The notes below the pieces were generated by a model, which made no database searches, was not told where the DNA came from, and saw only the letters and a list, made by a program, of their open reading frames with translations. Below are positions 44,507 through 57,040 of a stretch of DNA of 64,000 nt, in pieces. Both the position numbers and the translations under genes were made by a program. Position 1 is the stretch's first letter; the number at the start of each line of letters is the position of its first letter. This DNA comes from Cyprinodon diabolis (Eukaryota; Chordata; Actinopteri; Cyprinodontiformes; Cyprinodontidae): positions 12,863,875-12,927,874 of the forward strand of contig CM060072.1 of NCBI GenBank assembly GCA_030533445.1, given 5' to 3'.

Positions 44507-44720
44507 TTTTTTTTTTTTTTTTTTTTTAGGGTTACCACATCTTTATTTATAAAGCCATTTATAACAAACAAAGGATCACAAAGCGATGTACAAATTGCTA
44601 GGAAAACATGCAGGAGAAACACAGGTTAAAGAAAGCAACAAAACCCTTCTGTAAATCGGTGTGTTTTGCATCGCAGTGTCAGACAATTTTCATAGCGGTG
44701 ACCAGGAGGCAGGGAGCAGC
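44507..44720 (-). repeat. Retroposon 3' end with poly(T) (minus-strand poly(A))
   Basis: T21 at 44507-44527 is followed by CTTTATTTATAAAGCCATTT and ATCACAAAGCGATGTACAAA. On the minus strand this is a TTTATAAAG-type retroposon tail ending in poly(A). The body decays within about 200 bases. Confidence 0.4.
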
Positions 44721-44934
44721 ATTGAGGGTAAGCAAATAGACACCAGTTTAGAGTCAATGTACTCTAAGATTACATAAAGTAAATGACTTTTGAGTCTGGT
44801 AAGCTAGCGGCCCATCGGACGGTCTGTACAGCCTGAAACTGCTCTGAGTGTTTCACCGCCTATAAGCTGGGCTTTAGTTACTGGCCAACACACTCTGAGA
44901 GCAGGTCAGCAGCAAATATCATAAATTAACATAT

Positions 44935-45350
44935 CCAGGTGTTTGAACGGTCAACTCAAAGTACAGACCTGAATGTTAAAGATCTGAAAACTGCTGTTTC
45001 ACAAATGCTCTCCATCCGACCTCATCAAGCTCGAGCTGTTTTGCAAGGAAAAATGGACAATATAGATGTATAAAACTGATAGACATGTACCCAAAGAGGC
45101 TTGCAGCTGTAATCACATGGTGGCGCTACAAAGTATTAAGTTGAAGGTGCTGAATAATTTTGTACACTCAGTTTTTTTGTTTGTTAAAAAAAATTAAAAT
45201 ATCTAATCCATTTTGTTCCACTTCTTGATTTGTCTCTTACTTGTTTGTGATCCTTTACAAAGAATTACAATTTTAGATCTTCATGTTTGAAGCCTGAAAT
45301 GTTGCAAAAGGTCTAAAAGTTCAGTGGGGCCATATATTTTTGCCAGGCAC
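44935..45350 (+). pseudogene. Tc1-like transposase C-terminus and 3' end, remnant
   Basis: CAAAGTACAGACCTGAATGTT (residues of the PDLNxIE region, glutamate lost), AAAACTGCTGTTTCACAAAT, CATCAAGCTCGAGCTGTTTTG and TTGCAGCTGTAATCACATGG...GGCGCTACAAAGTATTAA (the KGGATKY end) follow the order of a Tc1 transposase C-terminus. Next come an untranslated region and an outer end GGGGCCATATATTTTTGCCA. Stops and deletions disable it. It is a different subfamily from the intact copy at 40.7-42.0 kb. Confidence 0.65.
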
Positions 45351-46650
45351 CTATATCCAAATGCATGGTTTCTGTCAAACTCTGAGGTGAAATAACTTTG
45401 CTTGTTTTCAACAATACAATAATATTTAATTAAGGCTAGATGGAGGTTGTGTTTGATGGATACTTGTTGAATCAGATAAATGTTCTCTAGAGTTTGTGTG
45501 GCCCTGTTGGCTGCCTCTGATCAATATTCACAGTGCTGAGCCTGTTATTTTACTCAGATTGTCATGTCTTTGTAGGCTTGCAGTTGTGTTTTGCCCTCTG
45601 GTTTCAGATGTAATAAACAGCACTTGTGTTCAAACATTGGAATATTTTTCTCAGAATCTAAACGTGGTATAAACTGCTCTGCAAAACGTCAGCTGTATTA
45701 CTTGGTGTTCTTCATGCTGTTCACTAATTTTGTAACAAACCCTTGTGGCCTTCATAAATTGCATTTATACTGACATTAGATTGCCTGTGATGGGACTTTC
45801 TTTAATGTTAAAAAAAATTTTTTTTTAATAAACATTCTGGCCACATTTGGGGTTTTAAGTTGCAACAAAAATTATAAAACTAAACGCCTATTTTCCTTTC
45901 CATAAAGCCAGTGCATTTTATTACATTGATAAGTACACGATTCTATGTAAACTTAGTAGGATTAAACAAAGCTGTAGAGATGTACCTAGTAACAAACATT
46001 ATGGTTGCAAGAACGCTGAGTACTACTTTCAGAGTTCATAGCCCTTATAATATAAGAAGCAAGGTTACAACCATTAATTCAAAGATCACATAAACACAAT
46101 AAAGAGGGAAGGAAGCAAGCTGCTTACACAAAACACATCTGCTCTGACTAACTGACTCAATGTGATTTTACACCAGCAGGTGTAGGTAATTGCCTTACTT
46201 TGATTAAAGAACACTGCTGGGGTATGAGTCCAATAGGAAATGTTGTTGGTAGGGCTTGATCAAGAAACAGAAAACAGGCAATGAAAAGGGAGAGAAAGCA
46301 CAAGGGGAAACAACTCTGTAATTTACACATGGTAAAGAGTCATCACACCTGCAGATGTGGGGACAGAAACCTTATGGCTAATGTTTTAAAAGAAAACCAC
46401 CCATGTACAAAACACCTGACTTATAACCGTTGATTTAATTAATAGATTAATTTTGTATTTCTGTTTGCTTTGTAAGATCTGTGGGGCAAAAAACACCAAA
46501 CGCACTTGTCTTTACCCATTTTTTGGGATGTAAATTTAATATGATTAATATATATAAATAAAAACATTAAAGTTATAGTGGAGGATGTTATTTTTTCTGA
46601 GTGGATCATCAAAATAAGTGGTCCTCCTAATTGTCAATAATTCTGGTGAT
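45351..46650. other. No gene recognised
   Basis: AT-rich intergenic DNA with no recognisable repeat or exon. The 60-codon frames here are not supportable. Confidence 0.5.
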
Positions 46651-46654
46651 ATGT

Positions 46655-47163
46655 TTACAGTAGCAGCCATTCAAAATTGCCCTTCTTAGTGAATGACAGC
46701 AAAATCCCCTCCAACTCCCAGCCATTGTCATTCTTATGGGCGTGCATACTTTTTTACTCCGACTTCACCCTTTCACTGAATTACAGGGTCCAACCAGGTG
46801 ATAAATGCTTCTCTTTAGATCTTAATGTCCACAAATTATGACAGAATATTTTAGATGTTTAAAACGGAATTGTAGTGGGACGAGCCAAGGCTAACATCCC
46901 CATCTAGCTATCTTTTCTTGCCAATTGTTGAGCTACATTTTCAGCTCGGCATTGACGATCACCTCTCTCACCGAGGTTCTTTGAAAATGGATGAGGGTCG
47001 TAAGATAAAAAATGTCTATGAAGTGTATGAGAAGAAAAGAAAATCTTCAGAAAAGAGAAAAAAAGACCATAGTGTATTTGAGAGATTCTTTCATGCGTTG
47101 GCGTACACTGAAAGCACAGGTCGGGCTTCCCGCTGATGCAGTTTATACTCAACAGAGAAAGTT
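46655..47163 (+). pseudogene. 5' end of element family E with decayed N-terminal ORF
   Basis: It begins with the terminal repeat CAGTAGCAGCCATTCAAAATTG shared with the MITE at 39.2-39.5 kb. A leader follows, then an ATG at 46987: MDEGRKIKNVYEVYEKKRKS, then SEKRKKDHS. After a frameshift near 47076 the frame reads DSFMRWRTLKAQVGLPADAV. The D-x-F-x-RWR-x-LK pattern is one I recall from multicopy uncharacterised teleost proteins of transposon type. I cannot name the family. The frameshift and lack of downstream exons mark it as a relic; no catalytic domain is visible. Confidence 0.4.
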
Positions 47164-47370
47164 GGGCATGCCATTTGGAGAGATCCATTTCACATCACTG
47201 CTAGTAAAAGTTATCTACCTCTATATTGTAACTTTACAGGGGTTCAAGGAGACAGAAGCAGGGATACAAAAAGCAGCTGTAAAAGGCAACCTGGTCCAGG
47301 AAACACACAGCAAGGATATAAACAAATGTACTAAAACAATTTAATTTAGAAATCCTTGAATCTGTGCCAC

Positions 47371-47848
47371 TGTTTCGGTCTTGGTTCTGTTATGTTTTAT
47401 TTTGCTCCATGTTTTCTAGTTTAATTGGTTTAATTCCTATTTTGAGTTTTCTGGATATATTTGAGTTCTATGGTTTTTATTTGTTGCCCTCTGTTGCCCT
47501 CTTGTGTTGGTCTCCTTTTCCCTACCTCCTTCCTGGACTGCTCTCTTCACACCTGCTCCCAATCTGCTCGTTAGTCCTCTTTTTGTTCAGTCTACCATAA
47601 ATACTCTCCTTGTGTAGTTCCTCAGGGCTGTTTTATTGTCATACCTCCTCTTACTTCATCTTACCCTGGCTCCTTGTGATTGTTTTACACTGATGTCTCC
47701 ATGGTTCTGGTTTGTTTTACATTTCTCCTGTTTGATTTTTGGATTCCCGCCTCTGTTACCTGTGATTATTTCATTAAATCCACATAAACTTACCTCTGCC
47801 TCCGCTGCCTCTGCTTTTGGGTCCAAAAACCACAACCAAACCCTGACA
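47371..47848 (+). mobile_element. Solo LTR, family C (copy 2)
   Basis: The 478-bp element runs from TGTTTCGGTCTTGG to AAACCCTGACA. Its flanks are near-identical pentamers GCCAC (47366-47370) and GTCAC (47849-47853), a target duplication with one later change. It has a TATA-like CATAAATAC and an ATTAAA signal before the end. It is the inverted relative of 17958-18468. Confidence 0.75.
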
Positions 47849-48125
47849 GTCACAGAACTTAGACTACATGTGTTCTGGAGGTGGATGATGGTGCAGGAAG
47901 AAATTCATAGCATCTTTTTTTTGTTATATATATTATTTACAAGATATTCTGTTCAACTGTATGAAAAAAAATAGCCAGAAAAAGAATATATGTATATGTA
48001 CATTTTGTATGTATGTATATTATGCTGTAATAGTTGAAATGTAAATGCTTTTTGAAGTTACCTGTGTCAATTCCACAAACATCAATGTCCTGAATTACAG
48101 AAAGGTGTGAACATTGTAGGCTTAA

Positions 48126-48825
48126 TGTCACAACCTCAGAACCTAGGGCCCAGTATGGGAAGCAGACAGGACGATTTTCAAATGAGCTTTATTTTTGCAA
48201 ATTACAGTGAGCGGCTGGTCGTCAGCAGGAAGGAGGGCCAAATTCTTTGCAGGAATGGAGATCTCAGGTCAGAGACTAAGAATATTGGGCTGATAAAGAC
48301 AAGGAGGAATAAGTCACTGACCTGGTTATGAGTTCAGTCCGAACCCCAGAGGAAGGAGAAGAGGGGGGATTTTCCAAAGTTTGCGGCCGGAGCTCCAGAG
48401 CTCAGGGTGATGTTGAGCTGACACCAGCCGACACTGAGGAGGAACCAGTGTCCGTGAGGAAATATCCAGAGCTGAAGAGGTACCGGAGGAATCATAGCAG
48501 AGGTCAGTATCCCAGTCCAAGTTCGGTTAACCAGCAGGATCCAGGAAAGTAGTCCAAAACAAAACTTACAGAGCAGACAAGGGCAAGGCAAAACTCTGAT
48601 ATCCAAAGGCAGAAAACCAGTTAGAGTGAGAATCCCAGAACAATTCAAGATTGCTATAGTTACTCTCACAAAAAGCTAAAATAATCTGGCGCCAATGGTA
48701 GGCAGACAAGCAGCATAAATAGCAACAGGAACCAGGTGGAAACTATGAGTGTTAATGAGCCGGTCCAATTAGACAGGTGACAGGAGTAAATTAAACAGCT
48801 GACCATCAGCACCAAGACCATGACA
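48126..48825 (-). mobile_element. Solo LTR, family A (copy 2)
   Basis: The 700-bp element is flanked by perfect CTTAA duplications (48121-48125 and 48826-48830). In sense it starts TGTCATGGTCTTGG and has TATTTATG, the GGACTGAACTCATAACCAG|GTCAGTGA donor-like site (plus 48321), a branch-point-like CTCTGACCT and a decayed acceptor CCTGCAAAG (about 48247). An AATAAA follows, and it ends GTTGTGACA. The overlapping open frames are incidental. Confidence 0.85.
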
Positions 48826-48830
48826 CTTAA

Positions 48831-49758
48831 TGATTTCATTAGAGAAGAGGAGGGATGAAGCCCAATTGAGACACATTAAAAGAATAGATAAAAAATAGAC
48901 ATTGTGAAAGAATCAAGCTGTTTTTTATTCCTTTGTATTTATTTTAACCCAGTTATCTAAAGAATCCTTGTAACAATATGTCTATGCTTTGACTGGCTGT
49001 TTGCTGTCAACCTACTAGAGTTGGTTTGCAAGGAATGCAGCAAACTACCACCAGACAGTCACTGATGATGACCTGATAATTATCCAGAATCACTGCAAGC
49101 TGTTTGTGGTGATTACAGTATTTTCTGATAGACATTTGTGGTATTTATATGACAGCTCATTAAGTAAATGACCTGCTTAGAGGGAAATGAATAATGAAAA
49201 ACAGTATTTGGAAAATGTATTTAGTAGATTATCTAAAAGGATCTTTACCCTAATAAGTTGAAAAGTTATTTTTTTTCTCTTTGTCAGGCTATTTAACTGA
49301 GCAAAAACAGTGAGTGTTGCACAAATTTAAACTTCAAGAAATTACAAATCTTGTACATTTTTCTATTTTGCCATGATGATCTCTATCATATAGTAAGAAG
49401 GATAAAACTTAATGTGGGAGATCGACTGTTGAAAACTGATGTTCACAGGCAGTCATCATCCAATCTAATGGAGCTAAGCTCTTTAGCTGAGTTCACAGTA
49501 CTACAATGAAAAATAGTACATTAATGCATGACAGTTCATTGGAAAGAAGAAATGTTTTGAACATGTCTCCACTCACATTGTTTTTCTTGTTTTTTAAGCT
49601 ATTAATAAACCCAGTTAAGATAATAGATTACACACCATAAGGAAAAATCCAGGTGTGCTGTGCAACCAGTACAACTCATCTGATGTCTTGTTTTAGGTTG
49701 TCACCCAATTCAGAACAACACTTGTTACAAGATTGTACCTGACCTGAGGAGAAGATTG
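48831..49758. other. No gene recognised
   Basis: AT-rich spacer between the solo LTR and the 1.8-kb TA-target element. Confidence 0.5.
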
Positions 49759-50088
49759 TACACTGAAAAAAGTGACTTTTTTGTTGCAGTAAATTCTATC
49801 GTCATAGTATTCGTGATAATTTCTACTCTATGTTTTTAAGCTTCAGTAAAAACTACAGTTTCTGAAGTTAATTTAAACCTTTTTTTCAGTAGTACTTGAA
49901 TTTTGGCGTAAGACTAAGTTTTAGTTAGATTTCCTTATACTATTTAAATGTTTAAATAAATTTTGGGGAAAGAACAAGTTTTACTTAGATTTTCGTATTC
50001 TATTTAAATCTTTAATAGCAGTATGTACATAAACCTAAAAATACTACATAAACTAAAAATGTAGTGTTTTGAAACGCTCACATGGTGC

Positions 50089-50364
50089 ATGTACACTGTA
50101 GCTCATAGCAGGACTGTTTCTGCTCCAGACGTTACAGGAACACACACAGAGCAAGAGGTAGTCCTGACAACAGGCATTTTGCCAGGGTGCAACAGTACTG
50201 CAAAAGCCTGTTCGCTGCTCATGGGACTGATATATGCCCTGAACTTGGCATACCCTCCCACTTTGTGCTACACTTTTGAAGCCTTCCAAAAACTTTTCCT
50301 AGAGTTGGATGGATTTAAACTGTTCCCAAAAGTAAACACCCTGAAGTTCAAGTTGCTTTCCTAA
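50089..50364 (+). pseudogene. Protein remnant (ALNLAYPPTLCYTFEAFQK) inside the TA element
   Basis: A 91-codon frame. Its C-terminal half (ACSLLMGLIYALNLAYPPTL, then CYTFEAFQKLFLELDGFKL) resembles the C-terminal end of multicopy uncharacterised teleost proteins with an ALNLSYP..L..TFE..QK pattern; I recall the pattern but cannot name a domain. The first ~35 residues are less convincing, so this is probably a terminal exon whose upstream exons are gone. It ends in a clean stop. Whether it is still spliced into anything is unknown. Confidence 0.35.
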
Positions 50365-51071
50365 ATGCATTCTTGACTTTGTCATCTTAGGGTAGGAAAA
50401 TTTGAGAATTAGCAGTGGGTTCCACTTAATACTAGTGGAATATTACCTGTCAATGTTTTTTATTTTTTGTCACAAAAGGTATATGTTATTTCACAAAAAA
50501 TAACATACCTTTATTCAAATATCTAGTAGAGATTTTATTCTTCATTGAGAATGGTTAGACAGTTTAAGCTGGTAATTTTTAATTGGGTTGATTTTGTTTC
50601 ATTTATATTGTAATTGCATTCTTAAAAGTCCACTAGTCTGGACAAATGGTTTAAATGTTAAAATTAAAACTATTTCAGTGTGTAGGATTGTAAGATTTTT
50701 ATAGCATATTTGAGTAGTGACTATATTACCAGATCTGTGTTCGATGTGGTATATATGAAATACTGTGTATTTGTTGTTTACAAGTCATACCAACCTTCTT
50801 TAATACAGTACAACATAATGCACTTTTACTATTAATGCTATATTTGTACATGCTTTTTTTCATTTAAATAGAGGCATAATTAATCTTTACACAACTGTTC
50901 AAAAGTTTAAGTGGCTGTTTCTGTACTGACACTCGCCCAGAAGCTTTTATGAGAATGTTTGTGTAAATTAAATATTCTTGATTTTACATATGGATATATT
51001 TCTTTAACGTCAAACTAAACGACTTAACGTAAATTCTTTATGGAATATTTGAAAAGTATGTTTCCGGTTAA

Positions 51072-51302
51072 GGGGCTGCTCAGTAGTACAGTGGGTAGCA
51101 CTGCTGCCTTGCAGCAAGAAGGTTCAGGGTTCCAATCCTGGCTCAGAAGTCTTTCTGCATGGAGTTTGCATGTTCTCCCTTTGCGTGCCTGGGTTTCTTC
51201 AGCTTCCTCCCATAGTCTGAAAACATGGTTAGGTTAATTAGCGTCTCTAAATTCTCCTTAGGTGTCAGTGTATGTGTGAATGGTTGTGTGTCTCTGTGTT
51301 GC
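51072..51302 (+). mobile_element. 3'-truncated SINE nested in the TA element
   Basis: It starts GGGGCTGCTCAGTAGTACAG and keeps the B-box-like GGTTCAGGGTTCCAATCC. The body runs to GTGTGTCTCTGTGTTG and stops before the tail. It is the same family as 39761-40135. It interrupts the TA element and so is younger than that element. Confidence 0.8.
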
Positions 51303-51563
51303 TTTAAAATTTTGAGTAAAATGCTGCTTGTTCCTATGAAAAACACCTAATGTTTTAAATAAATCTGACTTAAAACTTGGATGTAAGTAAGTAAATGTTA
51401 CTTAATATTTTCACAGCTGTTCTGTCTTATGTAGAATAAAATTTACTTGATACTGGCAGGTGTTACTTGATATTGCAGGATAACATTTTACTTAAATCTT
51501 TTGCGTACAAATACTTACAATATATCTTTTAAGTAAATCTTATGAGTTGTTTTTTTCAGTGTA

Positions 51564-54500
51564 CCTGGCAGTGGGGTTGTTCTGTGTGTGTGTAAACTCT
51601 GGTGTTAACTGCGGTCGGAGCTAACACTGTGGATACATTTAAATGTTGCTGCTAAGTTGATGGATGTATAAGTATTTTCTATTGCTGATACTCTTAGTCA
51701 TATGTTGACTGAAGAAATGATAAATAGTATGTGTGTATCTTATTCTTTTCTCTTATTTCTTGAGGTGGATATGCATAATTTTTTTAGTCTATTATTGCAA
51801 AAGTAGTCTAAATGTTGATTTGCCACAGTACCAAATTCCTTCTATGAATCTAAAGTGACTCATTATATTAGTATTGTTTAGTTCCAGCTGACATGACTGG
51901 CCCATGTTGTGCTATACAGGAGGAAAATAGCCAGATAAGACTGTTAAACAGAAGGAGGAGTAGGGTTGTATGTGCTGATTAAGGAAATGAAAAGAGCTTT
52001 GGAAGATGTAATTTAAAAAAAAGAACAACTAAAGGATGGATTACATCTGAAAACTGCAATGTGTTTGTAATTACTCATGTCGTAGCAACAACATCAATAT
52101 ACAGAGAAAGATGATAAGGTGATAGAAATATACTGCTCTGAAACCTTTGTATTTATGGTTTGAATTTATTTGTGTACATTGCTGAAAGAAAGAAGTGGTA
52201 AAAGTTGGAATCTAATAAATGTATATTGTTTTAGGAAAATGCTTTCAGTTTTTTACTATTCTTTAAAAAAAAAAAAACGATTTAGCTTAGCCACAGCTTT
52301 AGTAGGCTTCTAGTTTTGGAGTATAAGTTATATTAGTATGTTTGTATATTTTACTCCCTATAAATGTTAATTTGACCAGAATGGATAGCAGACAGTCACG
52401 CTCACATTAGCAGAGAAGCAGTGCTGATTGTTACTCTGATTTAGTCCTCCGGGTTTAATCGCACTAGTGTAATGTACTTGTGTGGTTATTAAAAAATGTC
52501 CTTTAGCCACCTGAAACATCTGATGATACAGACAGAGATAGCCGGATATGAAAATACTGACAAATTTAATTGTGTTTAACAATACCTCTGTCAGATAATC
52601 AATATAGAGTCATAGAGAACAAAACCTCTGCCCGAGCTCTAATTCTTTCATTTATTTTTCTCTTGTTCTTCTGGCTCATTGAAGCTAGAAGATGAGCATC
52701 ATATTACACTCTTTGGTCCCAATTTGAAAGTGCATCCAACCTGTTATGCCTTTCTTCATCCACATAACAATTTTTTTAAAGAGACTATTGAGTAAACCAA
52801 TAAAGCTTGAAGTAGGAGGCATTATGATTCATGTGTGCAGCAGATGCAAAAGCAGATCTTCATGCTGAACGTGCAGCTTCTCTATTAGGTGTACATGTAC
52901 AGTTAATATTATCTAGTTTAACTCTGCTTCTTTGTTATTGTCTTATACTTCGTCTTAACTGATGCTGCACGTAAGATAATCATATCTGCAGCTAATAAAC
53001 AATATGAAGATAAAAATGTGGAGTCTGAAGGTTTAAATCATGTCTGATGATTTTGCAATAAGTCCAGTTTATAGACCCCTCCATCAAAGAAAATAAAATA
53101 CATATTCTTAAATTAAGGTTTTATTCATATGCAAGGTCGACAGTGTGTACTGAATACAATGGTATTTACACTTGTAGATATATTTGTATTTCTTGCTAGA
53201 TGAAAGAGTCAGTGGGGGACATCCTGATGTACCACAACCTCCTGCTTATAAATAATGTTCCTACTATAAGGATAATATCATAGATCAACAGCTTTTACAG
53301 ATACTTTATTTGCAACATTGTTCCATCCGACTGTCCATCCGTCCATTCTTGTTCTTCCCCATTGTCTCCTTCAGGGGGGCTGCATACAGAAAATCTCCAA
53401 AGGGAAAGAAGGTAAAATAGCATTCTAAGCAGCTGACAGAGTAAAGCCACCCTTGGAACAAACTTCAGTTTGTGCCAAGAATACTAATACAGCTCTTGCT
53501 TTGGACATGGACAGGATAGTCTTTAAAAGGAACAAATCCATATCCTCACAGCATCCTCCTATATCTGCATGAACCAGATAACAAAGTTCTCGTGTCTCTC
53601 GAAGCAATTACTATAAAGTTAGAGATCTTGTTCCCTACTCTGCAAAAAAAAGAGAAGAAAAACGAAATCCACATTACTCCTTCTGAATCTAACGTTAATC
53701 GCATAGAACCTCCAATAATCTCTCCAAAAGTTACCATGGAGGAATTCTTTATCATCATAAAACACTTTCTGGTTCCCTTCCTAAAATTAAGTAGTTCAAG
53801 AGAGAAGTCCAGTACAAACTAATCTTCCTTAAAGAGGACATACAGTAGGGACTTAACTGAGGAACCTGTCTGTCTTCCACCACCTGACAGCACCCTCAGT
53901 CTGAGTCATTAGTTCACCCACAAAATCAAAAGCAGCCTTTTGAGTTTAAGACTCTTCCAAATACAGACATTAAGACATCCAGTCTACTGCATTCTTATAT
54001 TCATCCTCACATTGCTTCTTTGATTACAGAAGCTGAACCTCTTTTAGCCATCTCTAATTTTCTAGAAGTTTCCATGTACAACCAAGCTCTAAAGGTTTCC
54101 TTTATCAACTCTATGCCTTCCATCAGCAGTAATATCCAACAGCAAGCTGAAGAGTACGAGCCCATTCTGATTCTATATATCAGTCTTTTTTCAATTGTAA
54201 GGAACATTCCCAAGGTTCCATGTTCCAGATAGGAATCATGAATTATGTCTTTATTTTTCTAAAATTTAAAATGTGCATTTATTTTCCCCACCCTTCAGTG
54301 ATCTATTATCCATCACACATTCATCATAATAGCATGGGGGAATTTGTCTGTTTATTTGCTCCCCTTTTCCTCCAAACTCTTCATTATCGCAGCCTTTTAC
54401 ATGAGTGGCAGTGCACACAGTGAGTTGAGCTCTATAGCCCTAAACCTCACAGGTCCAATCTCCCCTGCATGATTGAAGAGGACAAGCTTTATCTCATCCT

Positions 54501-55679
54501 GATCAATATCATATACCTCCCAGTGCTAAGTGAATGCCTTTCTCTCCATGTAGATGCTTGTCAGATTAAATGAGGGCAGGGTTTATTGATTCGGAGATAA
54601 CGGAGGTGTAGATTAAGGGTGTGCTGGACTCTGATTCATCAAGATGATCTTGTAGGTTTGATGACTTTCTGTTGAACAACAAAAAAGGTTCCAAATCTAG
54701 AGATTGCTTTCCATCCAATGGGAAAAGATTGTATTTGCAAACCAAACAGAGCATTAGAGTTGCAGTTTATGAAGTTTACCTGATGAACCATAGACAGAAC
54801 TTTAATAGAAGTGGGAGCATTTAGTATGTACAAGGGTTATACGTTAGATAAATTACCTAAGGCGATCTGTGAAGTACAAACTCTTAGTTGGTTTCAAGCT
54901 GCTTGGGTTACCCAATTAAAAATGTATAAAAAATTTTACCAAGAATTTGTAAGAGTTAAATAGCTTGCAAAGTTTGTAGTGTATCTTGTTTTGTGTAAAG
55001 AACAGCAGTTTTCAGATGTAACTTTTCACTGCCTCTTATTGCTGATTTATCTTATATTTGATCTCAATATTTGTTCTAAGTAGTTGACTGGTAAGTGATT
55101 ATTTGAATACATTTATTTTGCCATCTCCTGTTTTACATCTTTACCTAATTATTATATTCTTGCAGCTAATAGAAATAACAACTAGGATTCTGAAATAATT
55201 TTATTTTAGCTTTGATAGATCTAACTCAAAATCTAAGCTATACTAATCCTTATCTGGAATATTCTGATTACAGATTCTGTAAAACTTAAATTTTTGTTTT
55301 TTTGTAAGACGATTACAGTGATTTATTTATCTGTAAGTGTTTGGATTTTATTTCTACTTAAGTTCCTAATTATTTATTATTATCTTGTCATATTCAGTTT
55401 AGTTCCCTAAACTAAGGTATTTTTCTAATGGTAATGCCCTATTAACACTTTACTTAACATTTAGCCTTAGTTTATTCTAGCAATTTGTTCTTTATATGTT
55501 TAGACTTATTCTTCTTACTGTACAGCTGTTTGATTAGATATTTCTGTGCATCTGTTAAAACTCCATAAGTATGTCTTTCTCAGTCTACATCTACACAAAG
55601 TAAAGGTTTGTACTGAGCATAAAGTTTAAGAAGCTGTAATAGGTGTTGTAATACTCCTGAAAGAAGCTGATTAGTCAGT
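51564..55679. other. No gene recognised
   Basis: Over 4 kb without a recognisable exon. 53330-54240 has lower AT content and several short frames on both strands (53592-53822, 54020-54232), but no domain. An eroded LINE ORF is possible, though unsupported. A small SINE-tail-like CCATCCGTCCATTC occurs at 53335. Confidence 0.45.
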
Positions 55680-57040
55680 CACTTCATCTGGATGGGAATA
55701 AATTGGCCTCAGATAATAAAGTAAAATTCCTTGGCGTTATTTTGATCAGTACCTGTCATTTATATCCCATATCAATCAGGTGTCTATAATTTGCTTCTTT
55801 CATCTCTGTAATATTGAAAATTATAAATATCCAGTCCAGCAATGATGCTGACGAAGTAGTCTATGCATTTGTTACCTCTTCAAACTGTAGTTAAAGCCTT
55901 CTGTTGATCCAAAATGCTGCAGCCAGAGTTCTTAAGAACATTAAAATGATAGATCATATTTATCCCATCCTAGCATCTCTTCATTGGCTTCCTCTTGGAA
56001 GCAGAATAGGGTTTAAAATAATCCTTCTAACATATAAAGCCTTAAATGGCCAAGTTCAGTCATATCACAGATCTGATCATTCCTCGTGTTCTTAACAGTG
56101 CACTTTGCTATCAATCTGCAGGTTTACTAGTGGTTCCTAGAATTCCTTTAAATAGAATGTGAGGCAGCTCTTTTAGTTATCAGGCTCCTCTCCTATGGAA
56201 CCATCTACCGTTTTACACAGAGAGGCAGACACCTTGTCTACTTTTAAGGCTAGGCTTAAAACTTCCCTTTTTTTAAAGTTAGTTCTTCTGCACTATCTCT
56301 ATAGTTATGCTGCTATAGGCTCAGACTGCTGAAGGACATAGGAACCACGTTTCATAATGCTGCTTTATTATGTCTATATTCTCCCATTCTGCAGTATTAG
56401 TGTTAGTTCAGCCCATAATGTATGCTCTCTTTATGCTCTTTTGTCATAGAATCTGGTCTAATCATGTTAGGCTGTGACACCATCCAAGAGAAATATATCA
56501 GCTGGGCTGCTGCCATCAACACCTTAGATTATAGATGATAAAGCTGGGACAGTCTATCAATGTTTTGTCCCGTTTGTCTCATACATATAGTTATTGGCTC
56601 AGCTTGTATTGTGACTAACTGTATGTGCTCTCCCTTTGACATGGAGGCTAGGTCAGAGCTCATCTTTTTGACTTTTTCTTTCCCACACATACTGCTACCT
56701 TGTCTAGCATGAAATGTGTTTGTGGATCATTGATTCTGTGTCTGCTGTGTATGTCTGTTTCTGTCTCCTTGAAACCCAGTCAGCCTCGGCAGATGGCTGC
56801 TCACACTGAGCCTGATTCTGCTGGAGGTTCTTTCCTGTTAAAAGGGTGTCTTCCTCTCCCCTACAAGAATTCTTGGTGTGAGGGATTGCCTTGGAGTCAA
56901 TGAGATGCTGCAATCAACTGGTTTCAGATAGAAATCTTTGAACCAATCTGACTGTATAATCTGGTTGAACTGTCTCTGTTAACTGCCTACTGAAGACATG
57001 TGTCGTGAATCTGTGCTGTATAAAAAAATTAAAAGTGAAT
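55680..57040 (+). pseudogene. L2-like LINE: ORF2 C-terminus and 3' UTR
   Basis: The segment 55900-56095 reads MIQNAAARVLKNIKMIDHIY then PILASLHWLPLGSRIGFKII and LLTYKALNGQ. This is the conserved C-terminal end of L2/CR1-type ORF2 proteins downstream of reverse transcriptase. Before it, AAATTCCTTGGCGTTATTTTG (the KFLGVI region) is visible with frameshifts. After it come GGCTCCTCTCCTATGGAACC (the APLLWN region) and a ~700-bp 3' UTR matching 42469-42884. Stops and indels throughout show it is dead. The 3' end loses the AATTGAATT tail. Confidence 0.8.

Larger units (their letters stand above)
49761..51561. mobile_element. 1.8-kb TA-target DNA element with CACTGAAAAAA ends
   Basis: The left end TA|CACTGAAAAAAGTGAC and right end TTTTTTTCAGTG|TA are inverted and each is flanked by TA (49759-49760, 51562-51563). 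The interior shows AAGTAA/TTACTT-rich arms at 49780-50030 and 51370-51560, a 276-bp open frame at 50089, and a SINE inserted at 51072. No transposase is recognisable, so it is non-autonomous or a relic. The TA target points to Tc1/mariner-like mobilisation, but the short terminal match keeps this tentative. Confidence 0.5.
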
